Positions 8,499-17,234 of a stretch of 57,714 nucleotides of DNA are shown piece by piece. The position numbers were made by a program, and so were the translations under genes. Location of the stretch: positions 1 through 57,714 of the forward strand of contig CAZPQL010000008.1 in NCBI GenBank assembly GCA_964588725.1, read 5' to 3'. Under the pieces are notes generated by a model. It was not told the origin of the DNA and searched no databases. It saw nothing but the letters and a program-made list of their open reading frames with translations. The DNA comes from UBA5972 sp964588725. GTDB taxonomy: Bacteria; Pseudomonadota; Alphaproteobacteria; Rhodobacterales; Rhodobacteraceae. The first letter of the stretch is position 1. Every line of letters begins with the position of its first letter.

Positions 8499-8656
8499 GG
8501 TATTGCCCTGTGGAAAATGTCAAAGGTTGCTGATTGCCGCGCCAATCAGGGTTCAATTTCCGGTCAACTGTTCCGAATTCTCCAGCATCAACTTGACTTC
8601 GCATAAGCCGGTCGGCATTTACCGCGCATCCACTGCAATCAGGTTTGAATATTTCA

Positions 8657-9442
8657 ATGTCAAAAAACAAAAAGTCCGAAGGCGGGATCGCCGAGACCGC
8701 CAAGACGCTCGTCTATGCTTTGCTGTTGGCGGGCCTTATCCGCACACTGTTTTTTCAGCCCTTTTGGATTCCCTCGGGGTCGATGAAGGACACGTTGTTG
8801 ATTGGCGATTTCCTGTTCGTGAATAAAATGGCCTACGGCTATTCCAAGTATTCCTGCCCGTTTTCCATGTGTCCGGGATCGGGGCGCCTGTTTGGTCGCG
8901 AACCGAATCGCGGTGATGTGATCGTGTTCAAACATCCCGTCACGCAAGCCGATTTCATCAAGCGGTTGATCGGTGTTCCCGGTGACCGCATTCAGATGAA
9001 AAAGGGTGTACTGCAGGTGAACGGTACCGCTGTGAGCTTGGAAGACGCCGGCGTATTTGAAGAAATCCGTGACGAACAGGGGCCGATCAAAGGTGTGCCG
9101 CGATGCGAAAACGGACCGGTACCGTTTGGCGAGACCTGCACAAAAACGCGTCAGCTGGAAACACTGCCCGGTGGCGTAACCCACTCGATACTGAATATCG
9201 AAAACGGGTTTGCCGACAACACGCCGGTATTCACGGTGCCAGCGGGACAGTATTTTTTCATGGGTGACAATCGCGACAATTCACAGGACAGCCGTTTCAG
9301 CCGCAACATTGGCGGCGTCGGGTTTGTGCCGTTTGAAAATCTGGTCGGGCGCGCGGACCGCGTGATATTTTCATCCGCCGGCAAGTCTATTCTTGCCTTC
9401 TGGACGTGGCGTTCGGATCGGTATTTCAAGGCGATCGAGTGA
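8657..9442 (+). CDS. lepB: Signal peptidase I
   Basis: Inner-membrane serine protease that removes signal peptides from Sec- and Tat-exported proteins. There is one N-terminal membrane anchor at about residues 16-32. The catalytic dyad is visible: S42 in IPSGSMKDTL and K102 in FIKRLIGVPGDRI; the later boxes MGDNRDNSQDSR and VGRA are also present. The protein has 261 residues from the ATG at 8657; a TTG at 8645 is also in frame but less likely. Its TGA stop overlaps the GTG start of rnc, a typical lepB-rnc coupling. Confidence 0.95.
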   Translation: MSKNKKSEGGIAETAKTLVYALLLAGLIRTLFFQPFWIPSGSMKDTLLIGDFLFVNKMAYGYSKYSCPFSMCPGSGRLFGREPNRGDVIVFKHPVTQADFIKRLIGVPGDRIQMKKGVLQVNGTAVSLEDAGVFEEIRDEQGPIKGVPRCENGPVPFGETCTKTRQLETLPGGVTHSILNIENGFADNTPVFTVPAGQYFFMGDNRDNSQDSRFSRNIGGVGFVPFENLVGRADRVIFSSAGKSILAFWTWRSDRYFKAIE

Positions 9443-10125
9443 AGCTATCGGGTGATCTCATAGCGTTTTGCACGCGCATTGGTCACGATTTCTCCCGGCC
9501 CGGCTTGTTGCAACAGGCGGTCACCCACGCGTCATTTTCGTCACCAACACGTCCCGACAACCAACGGCTGGAGTTTCTGGGAGACCGCGTGTTGGGACTG
9601 GTGATGGCAGAGGCGCTGTTTCAGGCGGATACTCAGGCTGCCGAGGGACTTTTGGCACCGCGTTTCAATGCGATGGTGCGCAAGGAAACCTGCGCCGAAA
9701 TCGCCGTCGAAATTGGTTTGGGCGAAGTTTTGAAACTGGGACGCTCGGAAACCAAAAGCGGCGGGCGGCGCAAGCAGGCACTGTTGGGTGACGCCATGGA
9801 GGCCGTCATTGCCGCGGTGTTTCTGGATGCGGGGTTTAACGCGGCCCGCGATATGATCCTGCGCCTTTGGGGCAGCCGCATTGGCAAGGCTGCGACCGAC
9901 GCCCGCGACGCCAAAACAATGCTGCAGGAATGGGCGCAGGCGCGCGGGTTACCGCCGCCGGTCTACAGCGAAATCACACGCGAAGGCCCCGATCATGCAC
10001 CGATGTTCCTGATCCGCGCCACGCTGGAATCGGGCCTAACAACCGAGGCGCGCGCCGCATCAAAACGACAGGCCCAACAGGATGCGGCACGGTTGATGCT
10101 GGACGCATTGGAGACCAATAAATGA
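9439..10125 (+). CDS. rnc: Ribonuclease III
   Basis: Double-strand-specific endoribonuclease that processes rRNA precursors and structured mRNAs. The signature QRLEFLGDRVLGL (residues 42-54) carries E45 and D49, and GDAMEAVIAAVFLDAG carries the second acidic pair. A double-stranded RNA-binding domain fills the last 70 residues. I chose GTG at 9439 because it overlaps the lepB stop in a GTGA arrangement and gives the normal length of 228 residues; longer in-frame starts would lie inside lepB. Its own stop overlaps the era start. Confidence 0.95.
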   Translation: MKLSGDLIAFCTRIGHDFSRPGLLQQAVTHASFSSPTRPDNQRLEFLGDRVLGLVMAEALFQADTQAAEGLLAPRFNAMVRKETCAEIAVEIGLGEVLKLGRSETKSGGRRKQALLGDAMEAVIAAVFLDAGFNAARDMILRLWGSRIGKAATDARDAKTMLQEWAQARGLPPPVYSEITREGPDHAPMFLIRATLESGLTTEARAASKRQAQQDAARLMLDALETNK

Positions 10126-11036
10126 CGGCTGACACCCGCTGCGGATTTGTGGCCCTGATCGGCGAACCCAACGCCGGAAAATCGACGTTGCTCAACCGCA
10201 TGGTTGGGGCCAGGGTGTCGATCGTCACCCACAAGGTTCAGACCACGCGCACGCGCATCAAGGGCGTGGCGCTGGAAGGGCAGGCGCAATTGGTGTTCGT
10301 CGATACGCCGGGGCTGTTTCGGCCACGGCGCCGCCTTGACCGCGCCATGGTCGCCGCTGCGTGGTCCGGGGCGTCCGACGCCGATATCGTTGTCCTGCTG
10401 ATCGAGGCGCACCGTGGCGTCACCGAAGGGGTTGACGCGATTTTGGAGGCTTTGCGCGAACGCACGTCAAAAGGGCAGACCGTGGCCTTGGCAATCAACA
10501 AGATCGATCGCGTCAAGGCCGACGTACTGTTGGCGCTGACCACAAAACTGAACGCGGCGTATGATTTTGCCGCGACTTTCATGATCTCGGCAGAAAAAGG
10601 CCACGGTGTCCGCGACTTGCGCAAATGGCTGGCTGAAAAACTGCCCGTCGGCCCGTGGCATTATCCCGAAGATCAGATCGCCGACCTGCCGCTGCGCATG
10701 ATCGCCGCCGAAATGACCCGCGAAAAGCTGATCCTGCGACTGCATCAGGAATTGCCATATCAGTTAACCGTCGAAACCGAAGCATGGGAAGACCGCAAAG
10801 ACGGTTCGGTCAAAATCGACCAGATGATCTATGTGACGCGGGAAGGCCACCGTGGCATCGTGCTTGGTCCCAAGGGCGCAACAATCAAAGGCGTCAGCAT
10901 GGCGGCCCGCAAAGACATCGCCGAATTTTTAGAGCGTAAGGTACATTTGTTCCTACAGGTCAAGGTTCAGCCCAAATGGCAGGACGATGCGGAACGTTAC
11001 GAAGAAATGGGTCTGGACTTTAGCGGGGGCAACTGA
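10122..11036 (+). CDS. era: GTPase Era
   Basis: Essential GTPase that binds the 3' end of 16S rRNA and helps mature the 30S subunit. GTPase motifs are clear: G1 GEPNAGKST at residues 14-22, G3 DTPG at 61-64 and G4 NKID at 126-129. The C-terminal KH RNA-binding domain follows, with the GPKGATIKGVSMAARKDI turn. The length of 304 residues is standard. The start overlaps the rnc stop (ATGA) and the stop overlaps the next start (TGATG), so lepB, rnc, era and DUF1491 form one coupled operon. Confidence 0.97.
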   Translation: MTADTRCGFVALIGEPNAGKSTLLNRMVGARVSIVTHKVQTTRTRIKGVALEGQAQLVFVDTPGLFRPRRRLDRAMVAAAWSGASDADIVVLLIEAHRGVTEGVDAILEALRERTSKGQTVALAINKIDRVKADVLLALTTKLNAAYDFAATFMISAEKGHGVRDLRKWLAEKLPVGPWHYPEDQIADLPLRMIAAEMTREKLILRLHQELPYQLTVETEAWEDRKDGSVKIDQMIYVTREGHRGIVLGPKGATIKGVSMAARKDIAEFLERKVHLFLQVKVQPKWQDDAERYEEMGLDFSGGN

Positions 11037-11365
11037 TGGCGCGCCTGAGTACCGAATTCTGGGTGAAAGCCTATCTGAACCGCCTGCGTCTTGCCGGTAT
11101 CCCTGGATTCGTGGTGGCGCGCGGCGACGCTGTGGCAGGGGCGGTCATCGTGAAACTGTCGACGCTGGACGGGCGGGCCGAAAGCTTTCAGCGGTCGTTC
11201 GATCCCGAAGGGTCGCGGGTTTGGGTGACATTGCTCAAAGGGCGCGACAAAGACGTCGAGGCCAGCCTGCAAAAACAACGCCAATTTGACCGCGACATAT
11301 GGATTATCGAGGTTGAAGACAATGCCGGGCGGCATTTGCTGGATGAGCCCGGGCTTTCGGACTAG
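11036..11365 (+). CDS. DUF1491 family protein
   Basis: A 109-residue protein of the DUF1491 family, found next to era and recO in alphaproteobacteria. Recognisable stretches are STEFWVKAYLNRLRLAGIPG at the N-terminus, the GDAVAGAVIVKL strand and a C-terminal RQFDRDIWIIEVED block. The function is not known and there is no catalytic motif. The start codon shares one base with the era stop; recO begins nine bases after the stop. Confidence 0.88.
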   Translation: MARLSTEFWVKAYLNRLRLAGIPGFVVARGDAVAGAVIVKLSTLDGRAESFQRSFDPEGSRVWVTLLKGRDKDVEASLQKQRQFDRDIWIIEVEDNAGRHLLDEPGLSD

Positions 11366-11373
11366 GTTGCGCC

Positions 11374-12087
11374 ATGGAATGGCGCGATCAGGGGGCCCTT
11401 TTGGGTGTGCGGCGGTACGGGGAAACCTCGGTAATTATCGAGGTGTTCACACAGTCGCGGGGTCGCCACGCCGGAATGGTGCGCGGCGGTGCCGGACGGA
11501 AATTATCGCCGATATTGCAGCCCGGCGCGCAGCTTGATCTGGAGTGGCGCGCCCGGCTCGAGGAACATCTGGGACATTTCCGGGTCGAGTCTGTCCACGC
11601 CCGTGCCGCCGGGATAATGAGCGACAGAACGGCACTGGCCGCTCTGAATACAATATGTGGACTGTTGCGGTTTGCTTTGCCCGAACGTGCGCCACACGCC
11701 GCATTGTACCACAAAACCACGGATTTGCTTGATCACTTGTGCGAAGGTGACTGGCTGCGACCGTACCTGATGTGGGAGTTGAATTTGCTTGAAGACCTTG
11801 GATTCGGACTTGATTTGAACACCTGTGCCGTGACGGGTCACACCACTGATCTGGCCTATGTGTCGCCCAAAACCGGGCGCGCAGTCAGTCGAACGGGCGC
11901 GGGAAACTGGGTGGACAAGCTACTGCCCATGCCAGTGTTGAACGAAACCGCCGATCGTGCGGCGGTGCTGGAAGGGTTGCGGACCACGGGATATTTTCTG
12001 GAACATTGGCTGGCGCCTTCGCTCGGTGATAAGAAATTGCCGGAGTCACGTTCACGGCTGGTGGGTTTGATCAGGCAATCCCTGTGA
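11374..12087 (+). CDS. recO: DNA repair protein RecO
   Basis: RecO works with RecR, and usually RecF, to load RecA on single-stranded DNA coated with SSB. An N-terminal OB fold covers about residues 1-80 (MEWRDQGALLGVRRYGETSVI and the GGAGRK turn), followed by a helical domain. Only one cysteine (NTCAVTG) remains where some RecO proteins carry a four-cysteine zinc site, so the zinc site is reduced or absent; I believe this is common in alphaproteobacteria. The length of 237 residues is normal. It ends the block and converges on the MmgE/PrpD gene ten bases away. Confidence 0.92.
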   Translation: MEWRDQGALLGVRRYGETSVIIEVFTQSRGRHAGMVRGGAGRKLSPILQPGAQLDLEWRARLEEHLGHFRVESVHARAAGIMSDRTALAALNTICGLLRFALPERAPHAALYHKTTDLLDHLCEGDWLRPYLMWELNLLEDLGFGLDLNTCAVTGHTTDLAYVSPKTGRAVSRTGAGNWVDKLLPMPVLNETADRAAVLEGLRTTGYFLEHWLAPSLGDKKLPESRSRLVGLIRQSL

Positions 12088-12096
12088 AATTAAACG

Positions 12097-13416
12097 TTAC
12101 CGCAGCAGCAGCGAAAACCCGTTGACGTCGGCGGTAGTTTCCAATGCTTGCACCGCCTCAAACAAATCGTTTGTCTTTGAGGATCCCACCAATGCGCGCC
12201 CTTTCGCCAATAATTTTGTTCTCAGGTCCGGCGTATCCAGGGGTGTCGCAAGATCATGATCGGCGGTTGCAACCCGACCGCCGGCAAAATGTACTTCAAC
12301 GCGCGCAGCGGTTTCTTTGATCGATGTTTCAGACTCCACCGATACAATCGCGGCTGCCTTTACCAGATCGGGCCTTAGCACTGCCGCATCAGAGAAACTT
12401 TTGATGGAGCCGGTATCGCGCCCGCACATCACCGTTGCCGCGACCGCTTTGAAACTGAATTTCATTTCCAATCCGCTTTGCGGTGCTGTGATGTTGCATA
12501 CGTCAAGCCACCGGGGATGGACCGTGACCAAAATCGACGTGGGGGCGGTACCGGACTGCAAAGCCGTTTTCAAAGCTTCGATCATCGCGTGGGTGCCGTG
12601 GCAGCAGGCGTGAAATTTGTAGTTGATATTTTCCAGAACAAAATCGTTGCCCAGCCCGTCCAGCGCAGCTGTATTATTTTCGCCGTAGTGTGTGGCACCA
12701 AATCCCTGCCCGCCCTCAAGCGCCCCGGTCGAAGACAAAAATCCGCCAGCGGCCAGCAGCGCCGCTTCGACTCCGTTTGCTGCGGCGATACCGGCGTTCA
12801 GTGGTTTTCCCATGCTGCCAAACTGGCTTTTCAGTCCTGATGCGCGGGTTGAAACGATGTTCAAAGCCTGTTCCAGATGGGGGGCATCAAGACCCAGCAA
12901 TCGTCCCGACGCCAGCGCCGCCCCAAATGCCCCTGCCGTTGCGGTCTGGTGAAACCCCGCCTGATAGTGGCGGCGCCCCAGCCAGCCGCCCAGCCGGATC
13001 GAGGTTTCAAATCCGATCATTGCAGACTCCAAAAATGCCAATCCGGTGCACCTTTGACGTTCTGCCATGGCCAGACACGCGGGCAGGATCGCCACGCTTG
13101 GGTGGCCTATGTGCAAAAAATGTGTGTCATCAAAATCAAATGCGTGCGACGTCGCCCCGTTGGCCAAAGCCACGCCGCGTGCCGGATATTTTGCGCCGCT
13201 GCCGATCAGTGTTGCCTCACCCCGCCCTTGTTCCTGCACAATTTGACGGCGCAGTATCCGGCTAATATCGCTGTCTTTGCCCGCCAGCGCGCAGATGCCC
13301 CAATCAAAGACCGACAGTTTCAAAATGACCCGTGCCCGGCGCGGCAATAACGTCCAGCGCGCCCGGTGGGCAAAACCCGCGAGCGCCGATGATACGTTGC
13401 TTTTCAAATTCGTCAT
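12097..13416 (-). CDS. MmgE/PrpD family protein
   Basis: A 439-residue member of the MmgE/PrpD family, which includes 2-methylcitrate dehydratase and cis-aconitate decarboxylase-like enzymes; the substrate here is unknown. Family features are GATSHAFDFDDTH near residue 90, HPSVAILPACLA, the GFHQTATAGAFGAA block, LKSQFGSMGKPLNAG and KFHACCHGTHAMIEAL. ATG at 13416 is the chosen start, although its ribosome site is weak and a longer frame exists. It is divergent from hyuA with an 80-base gap containing a palindrome. No prpB or prpC lies nearby, so a role with the hyu operon is more likely than one in propionate use. Confidence 0.87.
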   Translation of the reverse strand: MTNLKSNVSSALAGFAHRARWTLLPRRARVILKLSVFDWGICALAGKDSDISRILRRQIVQEQGRGEATLIGSGAKYPARGVALANGATSHAFDFDDTHFLHIGHPSVAILPACLAMAERQRCTGLAFLESAMIGFETSIRLGGWLGRRHYQAGFHQTATAGAFGAALASGRLLGLDAPHLEQALNIVSTRASGLKSQFGSMGKPLNAGIAAANGVEAALLAAGGFLSSTGALEGGQGFGATHYGENNTAALDGLGNDFVLENINYKFHACCHGTHAMIEALKTALQSGTAPTSILVTVHPRWLDVCNITAPQSGLEMKFSFKAVAATVMCGRDTGSIKSFSDAAVLRPDLVKAAAIVSVESETSIKETAARVEVHFAGGRVATADHDLATPLDTPDLRTKLLAKGRALVGSSKTNDLFEAVQALETTADVNGFSLLLR

Positions 13417-13449
13417 TCGGTGGCAATTCGGTGGACGCTGTCTTTGATC

Positions 13450-13461
13450 TTTGTATACAAA
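13450..13461. promoter_or_regulatory. Palindromic operator candidate (GntR type)
   Basis: TTTGTATACAAA is a perfect 12-base palindrome in the 80-base gap between the divergent MmgE/PrpD and hyuA genes. Its TGT-ACA half sites fit the general pattern recognised by GntR-family regulators. It starts about 46 bases before the hyuA start codon, well placed to control both directions. No regulator gene is adjacent. The assignment to GntR is inferred from the pattern. Confidence 0.45.
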
Positions 13462-13495
13462 TGAATCTGGAACCAGCCTGTCAAGGACGACACGC

Positions 13496-15559
13496 ATGCG
13501 CGCGGCAAATCAGGGCAAGATCATTGGTGTCGATGTGGGGGGCACATTTACCGATTTGATCATGCTTAGCGACAGTGGCTCGGTTGAATTGGCCAAGGTT
13601 CCCAGCACGCCTGAAAATCAGGCTTTCGGGGTTCTTGACGCACTTGACGCGGTGCAGGCAAAATTGCCCGAAGTGGCGTTGATTGTACACGGCACGACCA
13701 CGACCACCAACGCCGTACTTGAGCGCAAGCTTTGTAAAACCGGGCTGATTACCACGCGCGGATTTCGCGACGTGCTGGAACTGGGGCGGCGCACGCGGCC
13801 GCAGGCCTATGGCATGTTTGGCGAATTTACGCCGGTTATACCGCGCGATCTGCGTTTCGAGGTACCCGAGCGGATGACGGCAGACGGGCAGATTCATACG
13901 GCGCTGGATCACGGCGCTCTGGCCAACGCGGCAACAACGCTGTTGGAAATGGGCTGCGAATCCATCGTGGTGCATTTCCTGCACGCCTACGCCAATCCCG
14001 CCCATGAATTAGAGGCCGGACGGATACTGGCGGGTATATGGCCCAACGATTTTGTCACGCTGGCGCATTCATTGCTGAGCGAAAGCCGTGAATTCGAGCG
14101 CGGTGTGACGGCGGCCGTCAACGCCTCGGTGCAGCCACTTTTGCAGCGGTATATTGACAGTCTTTCGCGTGAAATGACAGGCAAAGGCTATGCGCAGGAT
14201 GTGCTGGTCATGAACGGCAACGGTGGCATGGTCGCAGCACCGCTGGTGGCGAAAGAGGCAGCAAAGACCGTGATGTCGGGTCCGGCGTCGGGTGTTATGG
14301 CTGCGGCCTACACGGGTGCCAGCGCGGGGATTGAAAATCTATTGACCTATGACATGGGCGGTACCTCGACCGATGTGGCGCTGATACGCGGCGCGCAACC
14401 CGCCGTCAGCAACGAGATCGAGATCGAATACGGGATGCCGATCCACGTGCCCATGGTTGACGTGCGCACTGTTGGCGCGGGCGGTGGATCAATAGCGCAT
14501 GTGAATGCGGCGGGTTTGCTGGCGGTGGGGCCGCACAGCGCGGGCGCCACGCCGGGTCCGGTTTGCTATGGTCTGGGCGGAGTTGCGCCGACGATATCGG
14601 ACGCCAACCTGTTGTTGGGACGCCTGAAACCGATGGGCGCGGCTGCCAAAGACGCAGACGCAACCGTCGCCACCGTCGCCGCGATTTTTGAGGAAAAGCT
14701 GGCCGCACCCCTGGGTCTTGACGTGATCGGGGCCGCCGAGGCCGTTATTCGCATCGCCAACATGCATATGGCCGGGGCGATCCGCATGGTGTCCGTGTCG
14801 CTGGGGGTCGATCCACGCGATTTCGTGCTGTTTGCTTTTGGCGGTGCCGGACCGTTGCACGCGTCGGCGCTGGCGCGCGAGCTTGGCGTGCCGCGTGTGT
14901 TGGTGCCCTGCCGCCCCGGCATTACGAACGCTTTGGGCTGCGTGGTGGCGGACCTGCGCCACGACTACGTGCGTACCGTAAATACATCGCTGGACAGGCT
15001 CGACCCCTCTGACGTCCACAGGGTATTTCGGGAACAGACGTCCGAAGGTGAAACGCAGATCGCCAAAAGCGATGTCGCTTTGACCGCGATTCACGCTATT
15101 TACAGCGTCGACATGCAATTTGTCGGTCAGACGCATCTGCTGCGCGTGCCGTTGGAGTCACATTTAGTCAGCCTTGATGACTTGCAGGCCAAATTTCGTG
15201 CGGCCTATTTCAACCGGTTCAAAGTAGAACTGGACGACGTTACAGCCAATCTGGTCAACATCAACACCTCGGTTATCGGGAAACGACCGCCGATCGACCT
15301 GACCACATTGATCGACCCGAACGCGCGCAAGAACAAGCTGGCCGAAGCACAAACCGGCGCGCGCGAGGTGATTTTCGGAGGTAGAGTCCACGACACGCCG
15401 ATTTACTGGCGCGATCACCTGCCACTGGAGGCTGAAATGACCGGCCCCGCCATCGTCGAACAAATGGATACCACGATTTTGATCGAACCGGGCGACGTGG
15501 CGCGGGGTGATACGCAGGGGAACCTTTTGATCACGCTTGGCCGGGGTTCACATGCTTGA
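13496..15559 (+). CDS. hyuA: Hydantoinase/oxoprolinase subunit A (HyuA family)
   Basis: ATP-dependent ring-opening enzyme subunit of the HyuA/N-methylhydantoinase A family, related to 5-oxoprolinase and acetone carboxylase beta subunits. The sugar-kinase-like ATP fold starts with IIGVDVGGTFTDL (residues 10-22), followed by HGTTTTTNAVLE, TYDMGGTSTDVALI and AGGGSIAHV. Start ATG 13496 follows TCAAGGACGACACGC; an ATG 15 codons upstream would lie on the palindromic operator. The length of 687 residues is normal. It overlaps hyuB by eight bases. The substrate cannot be read from the sequence: hydantoins, oxoproline or a related cyclic amide are possible. Confidence 0.9.
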   Translation: MRAANQGKIIGVDVGGTFTDLIMLSDSGSVELAKVPSTPENQAFGVLDALDAVQAKLPEVALIVHGTTTTTNAVLERKLCKTGLITTRGFRDVLELGRRTRPQAYGMFGEFTPVIPRDLRFEVPERMTADGQIHTALDHGALANAATTLLEMGCESIVVHFLHAYANPAHELEAGRILAGIWPNDFVTLAHSLLSESREFERGVTAAVNASVQPLLQRYIDSLSREMTGKGYAQDVLVMNGNGGMVAAPLVAKEAAKTVMSGPASGVMAAAYTGASAGIENLLTYDMGGTSTDVALIRGAQPAVSNEIEIEYGMPIHVPMVDVRTVGAGGGSIAHVNAAGLLAVGPHSAGATPGPVCYGLGGVAPTISDANLLLGRLKPMGAAAKDADATVATVAAIFEEKLAAPLGLDVIGAAEAVIRIANMHMAGAIRMVSVSLGVDPRDFVLFAFGGAGPLHASALARELGVPRVLVPCRPGITNALGCVVADLRHDYVRTVNTSLDRLDPSDVHRVFREQTSEGETQIAKSDVALTAIHAIYSVDMQFVGQTHLLRVPLESHLVSLDDLQAKFRAAYFNRFKVELDDVTANLVNINTSVIGKRPPIDLTTLIDPNARKNKLAEAQTGAREVIFGGRVHDTPIYWRDHLPLEAEMTGPAIVEQMDTTILIEPGDVARGDTQGNLLITLGRGSHA

Positions 15560-17234
15560 TGCCATTACGCTCAGCGTTATTCAGGCGGGGTTGCAACAGG
15601 TTTGCGACGAGATGGACCTGAGTTTTTCGCGCGCCGCGTTTTCGCCCGTGATCGCCGAGGCCAACGACCGATCGGATGGAATTTATGCCGCCGCCGACGG
15701 TGCACTGATCGCGCAGGGCAGCGAGGGGCTGCCGGTATTCGTGGGCACTATGCAATATTCCACGCGCGTATTGATCGAAATGATCGCGGCGGGCACCGTG
15801 GTCGCGCCACAGCCCGATGATATCTACATCGTCAACGACCCGTATTTGGGCGGCACACATTTGATGGACGTACGCTTTGCGCGACCTTACTACCGCGCCG
15901 GTCAAATTTATTGCTGGCTGTCCAACACCGGCCACTGGCCCGATACCGGCGGCGCCGTGCCCGGCGGGTTTTCAGCCTCGGCCACGGCGGTGGAACAGGA
16001 AGGGCTGCGTATTCCCCCTGTGCGTCTGTTCAAACAGGGCGTGCTGGATACCGAGATTTACGCAATTATCTGTTCCAACATTCGCGTGGCGGATCAACGG
16101 ATTGGGGACGTAAAGGCGCAGGCCGCGGCTTTGCAGGTGGGCGCGACGCGGCTGGACGCTTTGCTTGATCGGTATGGAGACGACACTGTAAGCGAGGCGA
16201 TCGCAGAATTGCGCCGTCGCGCCGCCGCGCAGATGCGGGCGCATATTTCGCAGATCGCTGATGGTGATTATTGCGGCACGGCCTATGTGGACAGCGACGG
16301 CGTTGTCGACGAGCCGTTGGTCATCAGTCTTAAGGTCAGCAAGCACAAGGATGAACTGACTTTCGATTTCACCGGCTCAAGCCCACCGTGCATGGGGCCA
16401 ATGAATTCGGTGCTCGCGACAACGCTGTCTTCTGTCTATCTGGCCATGCGTCATATTTTTCCTGACGTACCAATAAGCGCCGGGGCGTTCGAACCTCTGC
16501 ACGTTAACCGCCCCGTCGACACGTTTCTCGACGCAAAATATCCGCGCCCCGTGTCGGGATGCGCCGCTGAAGTCAGTCAAAGAATTGCCGAAGCGGTCTT
16601 TGCAGCCCTTGTAAAGGCGCTGCCCGATAGTGTGACGGCGGCCCCGGCGGGGACTTCGGGTAACTTTGCTTTGGGCGGACATGATCCGGCCAAGGGACGG
16701 AATTTCGTCATGTACCAGCTTTCCGGCGGGGGTTACGGCGGCAATGCGCGCCAGGACGGCTTGACCAACGGCTGTTCCACCATCGGCATATCCAAATCCC
16801 CGCCCGTGGAGATTATGGAACAGGCGTTTCCGGTGCTTTACCACCAATACGCGCTGCGCGAGGATTCGGGAGGAGCAGGTGAGCACCGTGGCGGTTTTGG
16901 CCTGACCTACGAAATCGAACTGTTGCGCGGTGACGCCAAGGCCAGCTTTGTGATGGACCATGGGCGGTTCGGACCGCAGGGCGCGCGTGGCGGACAGGAC
17001 GGCGCGGTCAACGAGGTCGAAGTCTGGCGCGGCGGGACATGCCACGTACCGCAACACCTGTCCAAAGAACAGGATATTGATCTCAGGCCCGGCGACCGTG
17101 TTATCGTGCGTACACCGGGTGGTGGCGGATATGGCGATGCGTTCAGGCGCGACCCGGCAGCGGTTGACGAGGATATTCGTCTGGGCCGCATTTCGGCAAA
17201 GCGCGCAAAACAGGATTATGGAGCGGACACATGA
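15552..17234 (+). CDS. hyuB: Hydantoinase B/oxoprolinase subunit (HyuB family)
   Basis: Partner of HyuA in an ATP-dependent cyclic amide hydrolase; 560 residues, normal for the family. Typical blocks are DLSFSRAAFSPVIAEANDRSD near the N-terminus, NDPYLGGTHLMD, NTGHWPDTGG, the central DFTGSSP and the glycine-rich C-terminal PGGGGYGD. ATG at 15552 lies inside the end of hyuA, so the two subunits are translationally coupled. The stop overlaps the start of the downstream FAD oxidase (ATGA), making a three-gene operon. Confidence 0.9.
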   Translation: MLDAITLSVIQAGLQQVCDEMDLSFSRAAFSPVIAEANDRSDGIYAAADGALIAQGSEGLPVFVGTMQYSTRVLIEMIAAGTVVAPQPDDIYIVNDPYLGGTHLMDVRFARPYYRAGQIYCWLSNTGHWPDTGGAVPGGFSASATAVEQEGLRIPPVRLFKQGVLDTEIYAIICSNIRVADQRIGDVKAQAAALQVGATRLDALLDRYGDDTVSEAIAELRRRAAAQMRAHISQIADGDYCGTAYVDSDGVVDEPLVISLKVSKHKDELTFDFTGSSPPCMGPMNSVLATTLSSVYLAMRHIFPDVPISAGAFEPLHVNRPVDTFLDAKYPRPVSGCAAEVSQRIAEAVFAALVKALPDSVTAAPAGTSGNFALGGHDPAKGRNFVMYQLSGGGYGGNARQDGLTNGCSTIGISKSPPVEIMEQAFPVLYHQYALREDSGGAGEHRGGFGLTYEIELLRGDAKASFVMDHGRFGPQGARGGQDGAVNEVEVWRGGTCHVPQHLSKEQDIDLRPGDRVIVRTPGGGGYGDAFRRDPAAVDEDIRLGRISAKRAKQDYGADT

